Source: Neomegalonema sp.
Lineage (GTDB): Bacteria; Pseudomonadota; Alphaproteobacteria; Rhodobacterales; Rhodobacteraceae
NCBI GenBank assembly: GCA_022760355.1
Contig: JALEGB010000086.1
Coordinates: 1-40,911, forward strand
DNA: 40,911 bases
Direction of reading: 5' to 3'
The position numbers and the translations under genes were made by a program. This document shows, in pieces, positions 25,443-33,273 of the stretch; position 1 is the first letter of the stretch, and every line of letters begins with the position of its first letter. The notes beneath the pieces were generated by a model. It ran no database searches. It was not told the origin of the DNA and saw only the letters and a list, made by a program, of their open reading frames with translations.

Positions 25443-26222
25443 ATGATTGCGCCTCAAAAATCGACCAAGAACGAGCCGCGCGCGGGCGATGTCGCGATTC
25501 GGATCGTCGGCATGAATAAGTGGTTCGAGCAGTTCCACGTGCTCCGCGATATCAATCTGACCGTACATCACGGCGAGCGCATCGTTATTTGCGGCCCGTC
25601 CGGATCCGGCAAATCAACCCTGATCCGCTGCATCAACCGTTTGGAGGAGCACCAGAAGGGCCAGATTGTCGTCGAAGGCGTTGAGCTGACGGGCAATATG
25701 AAACGGGTTGATGAAATCCGCCGCGATGTCGGCATGGTGTTTCAGCACTTCAATCTGTTCCCGCATATGACCGTGCTCGAGAACTGCACCGTCGCGCCGA
25801 CGAGCGTTCTTAAGATGCCAAAGCGCGACGCGACCGAAGCCGCCATGCGGTATCTTGAGCGGGTGCGCATTCCGGAGCAGGCGAATAAGTTTCCGGGTCA
25901 GCTCTCGGGCGGTCAGCAGCAGCGGGTGGCGATTGCGCGCGCCCTATGCATGAATCCGAAGATCATGCTGTTTGATGAGCCGACCTCGGCGCTCGATCCA
26001 GAGATGATCAAAGAAGTGCTCGACACCATGGTCGACCTGGCCAATGACGGTATGACGATGGTCTGCGTCACGCACGAAATGGGCTTCGCGCGTGAAGTGG
26101 CGGACCGGATGATCTTTATGGATCAAGGCCAGATCGTGGAAGAAAACGCGCCGGAGGCGTTCTTCTCCAACCCGCGTAATGAACGCACGAAGCTGTTCCT
26201 CAGCCAAATTCTGGGTCACTAG
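25443..26222 (+). CDS. aapP: general L-amino acid ABC transporter ATP-binding protein
   Basis: A 259-residue ATPase of the polar amino acid uptake (HisP/GlnQ) family that drives the AapQM permease. Walker A is GPSGSGKST (51-59), Q-loop [17 protein letters not shown], signature LSGGQQQR from 154, Walker B IMLFDE (174-179), D-loop SALDPEM and H-loop [14 protein letters not shown]. The start ATG has AAGGAG six bases upstream, and the gap to aapM is ten bases. The product ends SQILGH; the TAG stop is the CTAG at the start of repeat copy 4. Confidence 0.96.
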   Translation: MIAPQKSTKNEPRAGDVAIRIVGMNKWFEQFHVLRDINLTVHHGERIVICGPSGSGKSTLIRCINRLEEHQKGQIVVEGVELTGNMKRVDEIRRDVGMVFQHFNLFPHMTVLENCTVAPTSVLKMPKRDATEAAMRYLERVRIPEQANKFPGQLSGGQQQRVAIARALCMNPKIMLFDEPTSALDPEMIKEVLDTMVDLANDGMTMVCVTHEMGFAREVADRMIFMDQGQIVEENAPEAFFSNPRNERTKLFLSQILGH

Positions 26223-26311
26223 GATGGGAACAGCACGCGACAAAACAAATAGTTAGAGCCTTTCGCCGATCCAACTTGATCGGCGAAAGCTCCAGGGTGC
26301 GAACTCATAAA
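26219..26311. repeat. Two-hairpin element, copy 4 (partial A, then B and C)
   Basis: The A hairpin has lost its left arm and begins CTAGGATGGGAACAGCACGC. The linker GACAAAACAAATAGTTAGAG follows. The B hairpin pairs 26256-26270 with 26278-26292 (11 perfect pairs plus a GAGC/GCTC base with one bulge). Module C follows at 26293-26311 with CCAG in place of CTAG. It lies between convergent aapP and a GNAT gene and gives aapP its stop codon. Confidence 0.85.
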
Positions 26312-26343
26312 TCTTGGCGTCGCCAGCCCGTTTTCGGGGCTTG

Positions 26344-26949
26344 CTACTTCGCCGCCTGGCTGGCCTTCACAGTTGGCCCGCCTTGCAAACGGCGCATTAG
26401 CACTTCCCAGCCCCATGCGATCAGCCCGACCTCCTCTTCAAGGGTCTCCAGGCAGATCGAAAACACGGACCGTGGATCTTCAACCAACACGCCGTCCGCG
26501 TCGCCATCATGGATCTCGAAGTCCGCGCCGCTATTGTAGGCGAGCCTCAGCATCGGGCCATTATTTGCATCTGTCGCAATATGAAGCCGGCGGGCGCCGC
26601 GGTTGCGCGCATAGAGCGCTGCGCGATGCATCAGCCCCCGGCCGACGCCGCGGTTGCGCCATGACGATTCAACAGCGAAGGCCGCCTCCGCTTCAGTTCC
26701 GTTTGGCGTCTCGTAGACGGCCACTTCCGCGGCGGCGCGCACTTCGCCGCCCGCGAACCAGCCGATCACCAGCGAATTGTCATTCGCAAACACACGCGCA
26801 ACATGCTTTTCAATCGCCTCGTCGCTTGTCGGACCGTGGAAACGCATGCGCCTCGCATCCGGCTCCAACCGCTTGAGATGAGCCGCATAGTCGGCTTTCT
26901 CGCTCGGCCACAAGGTTCGACTGGCGTCAAACAAAGTAGAAAGTCTCAT
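26344..26949 (-). CDS. GNAT family N-acetyltransferase
   Basis: A 201-residue cytoplasmic acetyltransferase. The acetyl-CoA motif A is FAVESSWRNRGVGRGLMHRA (R-x-x-G-x-G/A) near residues 99-118, followed by AALYARNRGARRLHIATDAN and LAYNSGADFEI. The N-terminal half resembles single-domain GNATs that act after TRTLWPSEKAD-like helices, with RRMRFHGPTSDEAI. The substrate cannot be inferred. I chose ATG 26949, with GGGGAG nine bases upstream, over an ATG at 26976. A 3' hairpin (26325-26341, AGCCCG/CGGGGCT) follows the stop on the minus strand. It is divergent from mmsA. Confidence 0.85.
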   Translation of the reverse strand: MRLSTLFDASRTLWPSEKADYAAHLKRLEPDARRMRFHGPTSDEAIEKHVARVFANDNSLVIGWFAGGEVRAAAEVAVYETPNGTEAEAAFAVESSWRNRGVGRGLMHRAALYARNRGARRLHIATDANNGPMLRLAYNSGADFEIHDGDADGVLVEDPRSVFSICLETLEEEVGLIAWGWEVLMRRLQGGPTVKASQAAK

Positions 26950-27099
26950 CGGCCGTTTCTCCCCTTCCGGGCGCATCCTCCATCAAGGCGCGCCGCCCCA
27001 GGCTGCCGCATACATGTGATGGATTGCTGCGGCGCAGCAACGGGATTGTCGCACTTTGACGTGAAAAGCACCTTTGCGCCGAGCGCATACCGAGCATTT

Positions 27100-27117
27100 T
27101 GCTGCATTTTTGCAGCA
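27100..27117. promoter_or_regulatory. operator-like palindrome upstream of mmsA
   Basis: TGCTGCATTTTTGCAGCA is a perfect 7-4-7 inverted repeat in an AT-richer stretch of the 271-base gap between the GNAT gene and mmsA, 104 bases before the mmsA start. It overlaps a TTGCAG that could be a -35 box for mmsA. A transcription factor site is the simplest reading; the regulator is unknown. Confidence 0.45.
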
Positions 27118-27220
27118 GTAAATTTGTAGCTATTGAATAACGCAGCGTTTTTGCGTCAACTGGCGCCATTGTCAGCTCGAAAAGAGACTGGCGTGCATAG
27201 GCGGGACAGGAGTTACTGTG

Positions 27221-28717
27221 ATGGAATTGACCCACTTTATCGGCGGCGAGCACGTGAAAGGCGCATCCGGGCGCTTTACCGACGTTTTCAATCCCGCAAC
27301 AGGCGAATCGGAGAAGCGCGTTCCGCTGGCCAGCGCCGCGGAAATTCGGAGCGCAATTGAGAACGCCGTGGCGGCGCAGCCGGCTTGGGCGGCGACCAAC
27401 CCGCAACGTCGGGCGCGAGTGCTGATGAAATTCATCGATCTGCTGCATCGCGATATGGACAAGCTTGCCGAAGCGTTGAGCCGAGAACACGGCAAGACCC
27501 TGCCCGACGCAAAGGGCGACGTCATCCGTGGGCTCGAGGTCGCCGAATTTTGCGTTGGAGCGCCGCATCTGCTGAAAGGCGAATTCACCGAAGGCGCCGG
27601 TCCAGGCATCGACATGTACTCCATGCGTCAGCCCCTCGGGGTGGTTGCCGGCATTACGCCGTTTAACTTTCCGGCGATGATCCCAATGTGGAAATTCTGC
27701 CCAGCGGTCGCATGCGGCAACGCATTCATTCTTAAGCCATCGGAGCGAGCACCCTCTGTGCCGCTGATGCTGGCGGAGTTGATGATGGAGGCGGGCCTCC
27801 CGGCGGGCCTGCTCAACGTCGTCAATGGCGACAAGGAAGCGGTAGACGCCATCTTGGATGACCGGGACATCCAGGCCGTTGGCTTCGTCGGTTCGACGCC
27901 AATCGCGCAATATATCTACAGCCGCGCATCGGAAAGCGGGAAGCGTGCGCAATGTTTCGGCGGCGCGAAAAACCATATGCTAATCATGCCGGACGCGGAT
28001 TTGGACCAAGCCGCCGACGCCTTGATCGGCGCGGGCTATGGCGCCGCGGGCGAGCGCTGCATGGCGATTTCCGTTGCTGTGCCGGTTGGGCGGGAGACCG
28101 CCGATCGGCTGGTCGAGAAGCTGGCGCCCAAAGTCGAAGCGCTGAAGATTGGCCCCTACACTGATGGCGACAATGTCGACTTCGGCCCGCTGGTCACCAA
28201 AGAAGCGCAGCAGCGCGTGCTCGGGTTGGTCGATCGCGGCGTCGAAGAAGGCGCGAAACTCGTCGTCGATGGCCGCGGCTTCAAAATGCAGGGCTATGAA
28301 GAAGGCTTTTTTGTCGGCGCCTGCTTGTTTGACGATGTGAAGCCGGAGATGGACATCTACAAAACTGAGATTTTCGGCCCCGTTCTCTCGGTTGTGCGCG
28401 CTCAGGACTATGAGGAGGCTTTGGCGCTGCCGATGAGCCATGAGTATGGCAATGGCGTCGCGATCTACACGCGTGATGGCGACACCGCCCGCGACTTTCA
28501 AAGCCGGATCAATATCGGCATGGTCGGCGTGAATGTGCCGATCCCGGTTCCGCTCGCTTATCACACCTTCGGCGGCTGGAAGGGATCAGGCTTTGGCGAT
28601 TTGAACCAGCACGGGCCGGACGCCTTCCGGTTCTACACGCGCACAAAGACTGTTACCTCGCGTTGGCCGTCCGGCGTGAAAGAAGGCGCTGAGTTCGTGA
28701 TTCCAACGATGAAGTAG
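27221..28717 (+). CDS. mmsA: CoA-acylating methylmalonate-semialdehyde dehydrogenase
   Basis: A 498-residue aldehyde dehydrogenase that converts methylmalonate semialdehyde (or malonate semialdehyde) plus CoA to propionyl-CoA (or acetyl-CoA) with NAD, the end of valine and myo-inositol breakdown. It starts MELTHFIGGEHVKGASGRF, the MmsA signature. Other motifs are PLGVVAGITPFNFPAMIPMW, LKPSERAPSVPL and VGSTPIAQYIY. The catalytic cysteine is Cys280 in GERCMAIS, and GVNVPIPVPLAYHTFGGWK lies near the C-terminus. The ALDH family's usual general-base Glu of the ELGGK motif is missing (CFGGAKNHM), as is normal for this CoA-dependent subgroup. AGGAG lies eight bases before the ATG; a GTG one codon earlier is possible. 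Confidence 0.96.
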   Translation: MELTHFIGGEHVKGASGRFTDVFNPATGESEKRVPLASAAEIRSAIENAVAAQPAWAATNPQRRARVLMKFIDLLHRDMDKLAEALSREHGKTLPDAKGDVIRGLEVAEFCVGAPHLLKGEFTEGAGPGIDMYSMRQPLGVVAGITPFNFPAMIPMWKFCPAVACGNAFILKPSERAPSVPLMLAELMMEAGLPAGLLNVVNGDKEAVDAILDDRDIQAVGFVGSTPIAQYIYSRASESGKRAQCFGGAKNHMLIMPDADLDQAADALIGAGYGAAGERCMAISVAVPVGRETADRLVEKLAPKVEALKIGPYTDGDNVDFGPLVTKEAQQRVLGLVDRGVEEGAKLVVDGRGFKMQGYEEGFFVGACLFDDVKPEMDIYKTEIFGPVLSVVRAQDYEEALALPMSHEYGNGVAIYTRDGDTARDFQSRINIGMVGVNVPIPVPLAYHTFGGWKGSGFGDLNQHGPDAFRFYTRTKTVTSRWPSGVKEGAEFVIPTMK

Positions 28718-28736
28718 CCTTCCTCAACCACCCGTT

Positions 28737-28765
28737 CGCCGCGGCGCCATCATTCCGCCGCGGCG
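28737..28765 (+). terminator. GC-rich hairpin after mmsA
   Basis: Two copies of the self-complementary CGCCGCGGCG (28737-28746 and 28756-28765) form a ten-base-pair stem with a nine-base loop, 20 bases after the mmsA stop. There is no U-tract, so it may stabilise the 3' end rather than terminate alone. Confidence 0.5.
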
Positions 28766-28806
28766 TCAGAATCTGCTCGGATCAGACAAGGGTCCAAGCA
28801 GAGGCG

Positions 28807-29319
28807 ATGAATATGACGTTGCGCAAGCTGGCGATCACAACGGCCGTTCTAAGCATGGCCGTCTCCGCCGCGTTCGCTCAGGATGCGGAGAAGGAGCACA
28901 AGCTTATTGGCGACTGGCGCGGCGAGTATGTCTGCAATCAGGGGCGAACGGCGATGACGCTGCGCATCCTTGCGCTGCGGCCGAAGGTCCGGGCCCTGTT
29001 CGCCTTTTACGCCCACCCCTCCAACCCCACCGTTCCCTCCGGCTGCTACGAGATGTCCGGCGTCTACGCGCCTCGGACAGGCGAAATCCGACTAACTCCG
29101 GGCGCCTGGCGGCTTCATCCGCCAACCTATGTGACAGTCAGCCTCCGCGGCGCGCTCAATCCGGCGAAGTGGACCATCGCCGGCGACGTGGAAGGCTTCA
29201 ACTGCGCGCAGTTTGCCGTGGCCTATACCGGCGGCGATAACACTGTGGATCGGCTGTGTTCGAAACCGGAGCCAGTTGCGTCTTTGCACAATACCGCGCC
29301 GGCACTGACGCCGAATTGA
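28807..29319 (+). CDS. secreted protein of unknown function with conserved Trp/Cys motif
   Basis: A 170-residue protein with a clear signal peptide, cleaved after AAFA (residue 24). The mature part opens with GDWRGEYVCNQGRTAMTLRI, a pattern (G-x-W-x-G-x-Y-x-C-x-Q-G) seen at the start of many small beta-rich exported domains in alphaproteobacteria. Four cysteines (in YVCNQ, SGCYE, FNCAQ and RLCSK) could form two disulfides. I do not recognise a named family or active site. The start may be ATG 28807 or 28813; AGAGG lies before them. It stands alone between mmsA and an AT-rich gap. Confidence 0.7.
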   Translation: MNMTLRKLAITTAVLSMAVSAAFAQDAEKEHKLIGDWRGEYVCNQGRTAMTLRILALRPKVRALFAFYAHPSNPTVPSGCYEMSGVYAPRTGEIRLTPGAWRLHPPTYVTVSLRGALNPAKWTIAGDVEGFNCAQFAVAYTGGDNTVDRLCSKPEPVASLHNTAPALTPN

Positions 29320-29590
29320 GCGCAAAAAATGCTCAACAAAAGTTGAGCTGCTCACGGCGTACGCTGAATAGAATATTTGCATTGCAAAGACGCGGGTTTG
29401 TGGCATGCTACCTAACAAATACGGTGCGCCCAGCAGCGCAAGAAGCAAGCTATTCTCCGATTTACCCCTCTTTTCGGACTATAGCTGCTCACCTTAATGA
29501 GATGACGGCTAGTTTTGAGCCGAGCGGTTTTGCTCGGCTATACGTCACCTTTATGCCGGGCGCTCGCACAAAAATTGCGAGGTCAAGAGC
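29320..29590 (+). other. AT-richer gap with two strong hairpins, possible leader or small RNA
   Basis: This 271-base stretch is visibly less GC-rich than its surroundings. It contains two clean hairpins: GCTCAAC/GTTGAGC with an AAAA loop (29331-29348) and AGCCGAGC/GCTCGGCT with a six-base loop (29518-29539). Between them TTTGCATTGCAAA (29376-29388) is a further palindrome. The first hairpin could close the preceding transcript, and the second lies about 50 bases before the next gene. I see no convincing coding frame. Confidence 0.45.
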
Positions 29591-29917
29591 ATGACTAAAC
29601 GCCTTTTCTACTATCTAATCCCGCTGGCCTTCGCGCCCCTGCTTGGGCAAAATGTCGTGTATGCGCAAAGCACGTCCCTGCCGGTTGGCTGCAAGTCCCG
29701 AGCCGCGATTGTAGAGTACTTGAAGAAAGTCCATGGCGAAACGCTGTATGGCGCCGGCAAACAGTCCCGAACGAAGATCGTCGAGCTGTTTGTCTCGTCC
29801 AAAGGCAACTGGACGATGGTCGTGACCCGGCCCGATGGCATGAGCTGCCCGGTCGCCGTTGGCGAACGGTGGCGCGACCGGAATATGAAGCTCACGGCGG
29901 CGGATGAGGCGGCCTAG
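29591..29917 (+). CDS. small secreted protein of unknown function
   Basis: A 108-residue protein with a signal peptide ending near VVYA (residue 25). The mature 80 residues have two cysteines, Cys34 and one in GMSCPVAVGERW, and a central segment KIVELFVSSKGNWTMVVTRP. That layout (L-x-E-L/V-F-x-S-x-x-G-x-W-T then C-x-x-A-x-G) is common among small periplasmic proteins of alphaproteobacteria, but I know no assigned function. Probably periplasmic with one disulfide. GGTCAAGAG precedes the ATG weakly. It converges on the next gene with a C module between. Confidence 0.65.
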   Translation: MTKRLFYYLIPLAFAPLLGQNVVYAQSTSLPVGCKSRAAIVEYLKKVHGETLYGAGKQSRTKIVELFVSSKGNWTMVVTRPDGMSCPVAVGERWRDRNMKLTAADEAA

Positions 29918-29950
29918 CCAAACGCCTATCGACCACTGACGCCGCCCAAC

Positions 29951-29969
29951 TTATGAGTTCCCACCCTAG
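29951..29969. repeat. Repeat module C alone, reverse orientation
   Basis: TTATGAGTTCCCACCCTAG is the reverse complement of module C with one mismatch. It lies between two convergent genes. The CTA at 29966-29968 is the TAG stop of the DUF4345-like gene on the minus strand. No hairpin modules accompany it. Confidence 0.75.
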
Positions 29970-30358
29970 ATCGGAGGCAGGTTGGCGCCGATAAGCCAAG
30001 CCGCGAACACAATCTCGATCGCGAAAAACAACCAGATTTTTTTTGACCCGGAGCCATCAACGGCTATCGACAACAGCCTGCCGGCGGCGGCTCCCGCGTA
30101 GTGAACGCCGACCATCACCCAGATGAGCGGGTTGAGATGGCCAAACATCAGCCCTGCAGCCCCCATCAGAATAAACGCGCCGCCGCTCGCCGCGCGGATC
30201 TCGCTTTTGCCATCCTCGAACCCCGGCGCAGTCGTCAGCTTCAATGCTTCAAGCGCAAAACTTGGCCAGAGAAAACCAAGGGCGCCAAAGCCAATCGAGA
30301 GCGCCGCCAGTACGCTATTGATGATCGCAACCGGGTCCCCCGCCAGTGCGTTAATCAT
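29966..30358 (-). CDS. DUF4345-like four-helix membrane protein
   Basis: A 130-residue membrane protein with four hydrophobic helices (about 8-33, 58-75, 78-98 and 107-127). The segments IRAASGGAFILMGAAGLMFG and GVHYAGAAAGRLLSIAVDGS fit the pattern of DUF4345-type proteins, in which helix 2 starts with an R-A/G-x-GG motif and helix 3 is followed by GR-x-x-S-x-x-x-D. The biochemical role of this family is not known to me. Its stop lies in a repeat module. It is followed on the plus side by a small secreted protein gene in convergent orientation. Confidence 0.65.
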   Translation of the reverse strand: MINALAGDPVAIINSVLAALSIGFGALGFLWPSFALEALKLTTAPGFEDGKSEIRAASGGAFILMGAAGLMFGHLNPLIWVMVGVHYAGAAAGRLLSIAVDGSGSKKIWLFFAIEIVFAAWLIGANLPPI

Positions 30359-30513
30359 GACAACCTCTGCTCAGTTGATCCGCTGGTCGAGCCGCCGCCG
30401 CGCTCCGTCGCTTTGGAGCGCCGTCTGATCTCGACCTCCCTCGAGACATGGCTCGAAACCCGCGAAAGTCACGAAACATCCGCGCGAATGCGAAGCTGGG
30501 CCGTTGTCGTCGC

Positions 30514-31365
30514 CTACGACTTCCAGAAACGCGGCGCGTCGCGCAGCGCGCGCCAGCGTTCAGCGGCCTTGGGCGCGTCCGCCATCGCAATGGCGTCCGC
30601 CGCGGAGATAACGGCTTCAACTGCGGCGGCGTGAGCTTTTTCCGGCGCGAACTCCCGCAAGCGCGCAACATCAGCCGCATCGTTCAGGGATCCAAGCGCG
30701 TTGCCGAGCCGACGAACAGCACGATAGCTGTCTTCCAGCGCGCCGCCGGGAAAGAGCGGCCGAAACCCGTCGAGCGCATAGCGAAGCCGCTTCGCGTCCT
30801 TGCGGAGTTCATGCCGGCTCTCGACTGACATCGCCTCAAAAGTTTCATCATGCGCGAACACGCGCTTCGCGGCGCGCGCAATCGATTTTCGCGCCCAACC
30901 AATCGCCCCGCGCCGGGCGGCTTTCGGCGCCGTAGGCCCGATGGCGAAGCGCGCCGCCGCGTCGAAGTCAAAACTCAGCAATGCGGCGTCCAGAACTGTT
31001 TTTTCCGAAGCAAGAATTTGCCGCGGTTTGACCGCCGCCCGGGCCAACCGAGCCTCGAGCCGCCGCAAGGGCTTCTCATCGCCGATCGCGTCGACGGCCG
31101 CGGCCTGCAATTTCGGGAGGGTTTCAAACCGCAAAACGTCCAGAGTGCGCACCTCGCCGACCAAACGGCCGATATCGCGTGCGCGATCGCCGAGAGCGCG
31201 CATCGCTTCGGCGTCGAGCAGACGGCGGCCCGCCCACAAAGTGGCGCGCCCGCGACGCAACCCAACCCGCATCTGATGCGGCCCCTCAGGCTCATCCGAT
31301 CCGATTGCCGCGCGGAGGTTGGCCACGATCATTGCGGCGCTTTCGCTCAAGGATTGGGCCAGCAC
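30514..31365 (-). CDS. CHAD domain protein, start uncertain
   Basis: A helical CHAD-domain protein. CHAD domains carry conserved His/Arg/Lys residues that bind polyphosphate, and many are fused after a CYTH triphosphatase domain. Motifs are GPHQMRVGLRRGRATL at the N-terminal half and HELRKDAKRLRYALDGFRPL in the second half, the two conserved basic repeats. No CYTH domain is present here. The frame is open upstream to an ATG at 31512, but that section encodes an intrinsic terminator (31433-31461). I therefore place the start after it, at GTG 31365; ATG 31332 is another choice. Sequence resembling the CYTH-CHAD linker (VRRARPVDY) just upstream of 31365 hints at a lost N-terminal domain. Confidence 0.75.
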   Translation of the reverse strand: MLAQSLSESAAMIVANLRAAIGSDEPEGPHQMRVGLRRGRATLWAGRRLLDAEAMRALGDRARDIGRLVGEVRTLDVLRFETLPKLQAAAVDAIGDEKPLRRLEARLARAAVKPRQILASEKTVLDAALLSFDFDAAARFAIGPTAPKAARRGAIGWARKSIARAAKRVFAHDETFEAMSVESRHELRKDAKRLRYALDGFRPLFPGGALEDSYRAVRRLGNALGSLNDAADVARLREFAPEKAHAAAVEAVISAADAIAMADAPKAAERWRALRDAPRFWKS

Positions 31366-31432
31366 CTCGCCAGCAGTCGCTTGATCAGAATAGTCGACCG
31401 GACGGGCCCGACGAACGACGCCAGGTTCTGCG

Positions 31433-31461
31433 AAAAAAAGAAAAGGCGCCTCAGCGGCGCC
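31433..31461 (-). terminator. second intrinsic terminator before the CHAD gene
   Basis: On the minus strand GGCGCC-GCTGA-GGCGCC (31461 down to 31445) is followed by TTTTCTTTTTTT. Stem and U-tract fit a rho-independent terminator. It lies about 75 bases beyond the first terminator of the glycosyltransferase gene and inside an otherwise open frame leading into the CHAD gene. Confidence 0.7.
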
Positions 31462-31534
31462 GCCCTGACATGGCCGAGATGACGAATCAGGCAGTAGTTT
31501 CCGTGCTTGCATTGCGACAGTTTGATGACATTTG

Positions 31535-31560
31535 AAAAAAAAGCAACCTGAAACGATTGC
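31535..31560 (-). terminator. intrinsic terminator of the glycosyltransferase gene
   Basis: On the minus strand GCAATC pairs with GGTTGC (31555-31560 with 31543-31548; one wobble) around a six-base loop, and eight U residues follow (31535-31542). It lies about 60 bases after the stop of the gene at 31621. Confidence 0.65.
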
Positions 31561-31620
31561 CTTAAGCCGCCAGCTAGGTGACGCCCACGCCGTCGAGACG
31601 GCGCGCGGCGTCCCCCTGCG

Positions 31621-32979
31621 TTATAGGAACATCGCATATTTGCGCAGAAACGCCCGCCCCACGCTCGCCTGGGATCCATAAGAATAATCCGTCGGTCCAA
31701 GATGACCGAGAAACACTTGCTGCAGGATCCTGTCATCCTCGCTTTGAACAAAGCGGCCCTCATCGCGCTCAATCATTTCCAGAACGAGATCGCGGATTTC
31801 ATCCGGCGTGTTCTGGACGACGTGAATTCGAGCGTTGCGGAAGGCTTCGGCGCTGCGCCAGCGTGAGACGCCATGCTCAAACACAGTGCTAAAGCGATAG
31901 CTGCGGCCCTGCTCGTCCTTCAACAGCTTTAGGATCGATACGTCGCGCGGGCTGGTGCCGGGCGCCATCCCGTACGGAACCGTATTGGTCATCGCGCAGG
32001 GACGGTTAAACAACGTCGCGACCGCCATAAGCCCGGATGTTGTGCCAACGAAGAACCGGCATTGCGACGCGAGGAAAATATCGAGATACGGCGCACGCTC
32101 CTCGCTATGCGCGTAGTCGTAAACGCCTTCAATCTCCGGCAGCTGACGCATGGTCGGATCGCCCATGCGTACGACAAATCCGCCCTGCGCGACGATCTCC
32201 TCCATCGCCTCGCGGTAGTTCAGAATATTTGCGTTGCGATGCCGATGGATCGCCTCGTCCGCCGGCGAGTATCCCGGCTCACGATTATGGACGCAGACAA
32301 ACCAACCATCGTCTCGCATGCCCCAGCGCTTAAGCGCCGCCAGGCCGTCTGAACGCATTTTCTCCGGCAGCTCCACCACCGGCGGTCGATCCCCCCACTC
32401 GGCCAGCAGCGCCGGATAGGGCGACGCGCTGTCGAAAGCGAGGAAAGGCGTGGTCGTGTAGTGGACGATGTCCGGGTAGTTCAGCAAAGGACCAAGCAGC
32501 TTTCCGAGCAGCCGATTTTCGATAATCCGGACCTTCTGGCGCCAAACATCCAACAACGCGTCATTCGCCGCCTGGCCAGGAGCCAGCAGCATGATGGGAC
32601 GCATTTTGGCGCGCTTTCCGAGCTCAATCTCCTTGAACAGAAGGTCGAACTCGGCTGCGAGATGGCCAATTCGATGTGGAAAACCGCTAACGACAAAGCG
32701 GATGTCCGTCTTCGCGAGGCGTCGGGCGATTGGCTTGTAGATCAGCCGATGCGCGAGCGCCCGCCCCCAGTCGGCGGCCCGCTGACGAAAGCTGCGTCGC
32801 GGCGGCGCTGCGTCGAGATCGGTGGGCGTCGCCTCAATGACCCCATCCTCCGCCGCAGCGGCCGGGTCTTCGAGCGTCGCCTCCTCGCGCGCCTTGTTCT
32901 TTTTCAACTGTGCAACATCGACATTGCCGACCAGCACGCGCCGCTCATTTAAGTTCGAAAGATCGTCAGCAGTCGCCAT
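31621..32979 (-). CDS. TIGR04372-type glycosyltransferase
   Basis: A 452-residue protein resembling TIGR04372-type glycosyltransferases of surface polysaccharide clusters. The core begins RIGHLAAEFDLLFKEIELGK. A long middle section contains VCVHNREPGYSP and NYREAMEEIVAQGGFVVRMG, and later YLDIFLASQCRFFVGTTSGL and AVATLFNRPCAMTN, similar to the donor-binding half of GT-B folds. The N-terminal 80 residues are low in complexity and acidic. The ATG at 32979 has GAGGAG six bases upstream. Acceptor and sugar are unknown. Neighbouring aminotransferase, methyltransferase and acyltransferase genes suggest a modified amino sugar. Confidence 0.8.
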   Translation of the reverse strand: MATADDLSNLNERRVLVGNVDVAQLKKNKAREEATLEDPAAAAEDGVIEATPTDLDAAPPRRSFRQRAADWGRALAHRLIYKPIARRLAKTDIRFVVSGFPHRIGHLAAEFDLLFKEIELGKRAKMRPIMLLAPGQAANDALLDVWRQKVRIIENRLLGKLLGPLLNYPDIVHYTTTPFLAFDSASPYPALLAEWGDRPPVVELPEKMRSDGLAALKRWGMRDDGWFVCVHNREPGYSPADEAIHRHRNANILNYREAMEEIVAQGGFVVRMGDPTMRQLPEIEGVYDYAHSEERAPYLDIFLASQCRFFVGTTSGLMAVATLFNRPCAMTNTVPYGMAPGTSPRDVSILKLLKDEQGRSYRFSTVFEHGVSRWRSAEAFRNARIHVVQNTPDEIRDLVLEMIERDEGRFVQSEDDRILQQVFLGHLGPTDYSYGSQASVGRAFLRKYAMFL

Positions 32980-33008
32980 GGCGGACTCCTCGTCAAACAT
33001 GCGCGCCT

Positions 33009-33180
33009 TAGGGTCGAAACCCCTTCAGCAGACGCCGTCAGCCCGGTTTAGGGGCTTGTCGGCTAGAATATCGGGGCGCAGGCGGTGTGGCTCACCGTCA
33101 AGCTTAGATATCGACGTCCGGCGAGCCCCTAAACCGGGCCCGAAGCGCTGACGACGCCTGCTGAAGGGGTTTCGACCCTA
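33009..33180. repeat. long inverted repeat, 172 bp, MITE-like
   Basis: The two ends match over 23 perfect bases (33009-33031 with 33158-33180), reading TAGGGTCGAAACCCC at the left tip. They continue with a near-perfect ten bases and another perfect 15 bases (33042-33056 with 33124-33138). The right arm has an extra nine bases (33139-33147). A 67-base centre separates the arms. There is no room for a transposase. Terminal inverted repeats of this kind suggest a miniature transposable element or a large RNA hairpin. Its right end abuts repeat copy 6. Confidence 0.8.
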
Positions 33181-33273
33181 GAGCGTGCGCCGACCAATTG
33201 GAGACCGGCTGGCGAAATCAGCACGCGACAAAACAAAGCCCCAGAGTCTCGAGCCGATCGGCGAGAGCTCTAG
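33178..33273. repeat. Two-hairpin element, copy 6 (A-B, start of C)
   Basis: CTAGAGCGTGCGCCGACC opens the A hairpin, whose outer stem GCGTGC/GCACGC is intact and inner stem CGCCGACC/GGCTGGCG has decayed. The linker is GACAAAACAAAGCCCCAGAG. The B hairpin is short and centred on CCGATCGG. The end CTAGGGTG contains the TAG stop of the methyltransferase gene (read on the minus strand). This copy lies between two genes in tandem, not convergent. Confidence 0.8.

Noticed and set aside
26293-29969. Region bracketed by inverted copies of module C, as if a 3.7-kb composite element
   Set aside because: The modules fit the general pattern of marking convergent gene ends; the genes between (GNAT, mmsA and small exported proteins) are ordinary and include no transposase.
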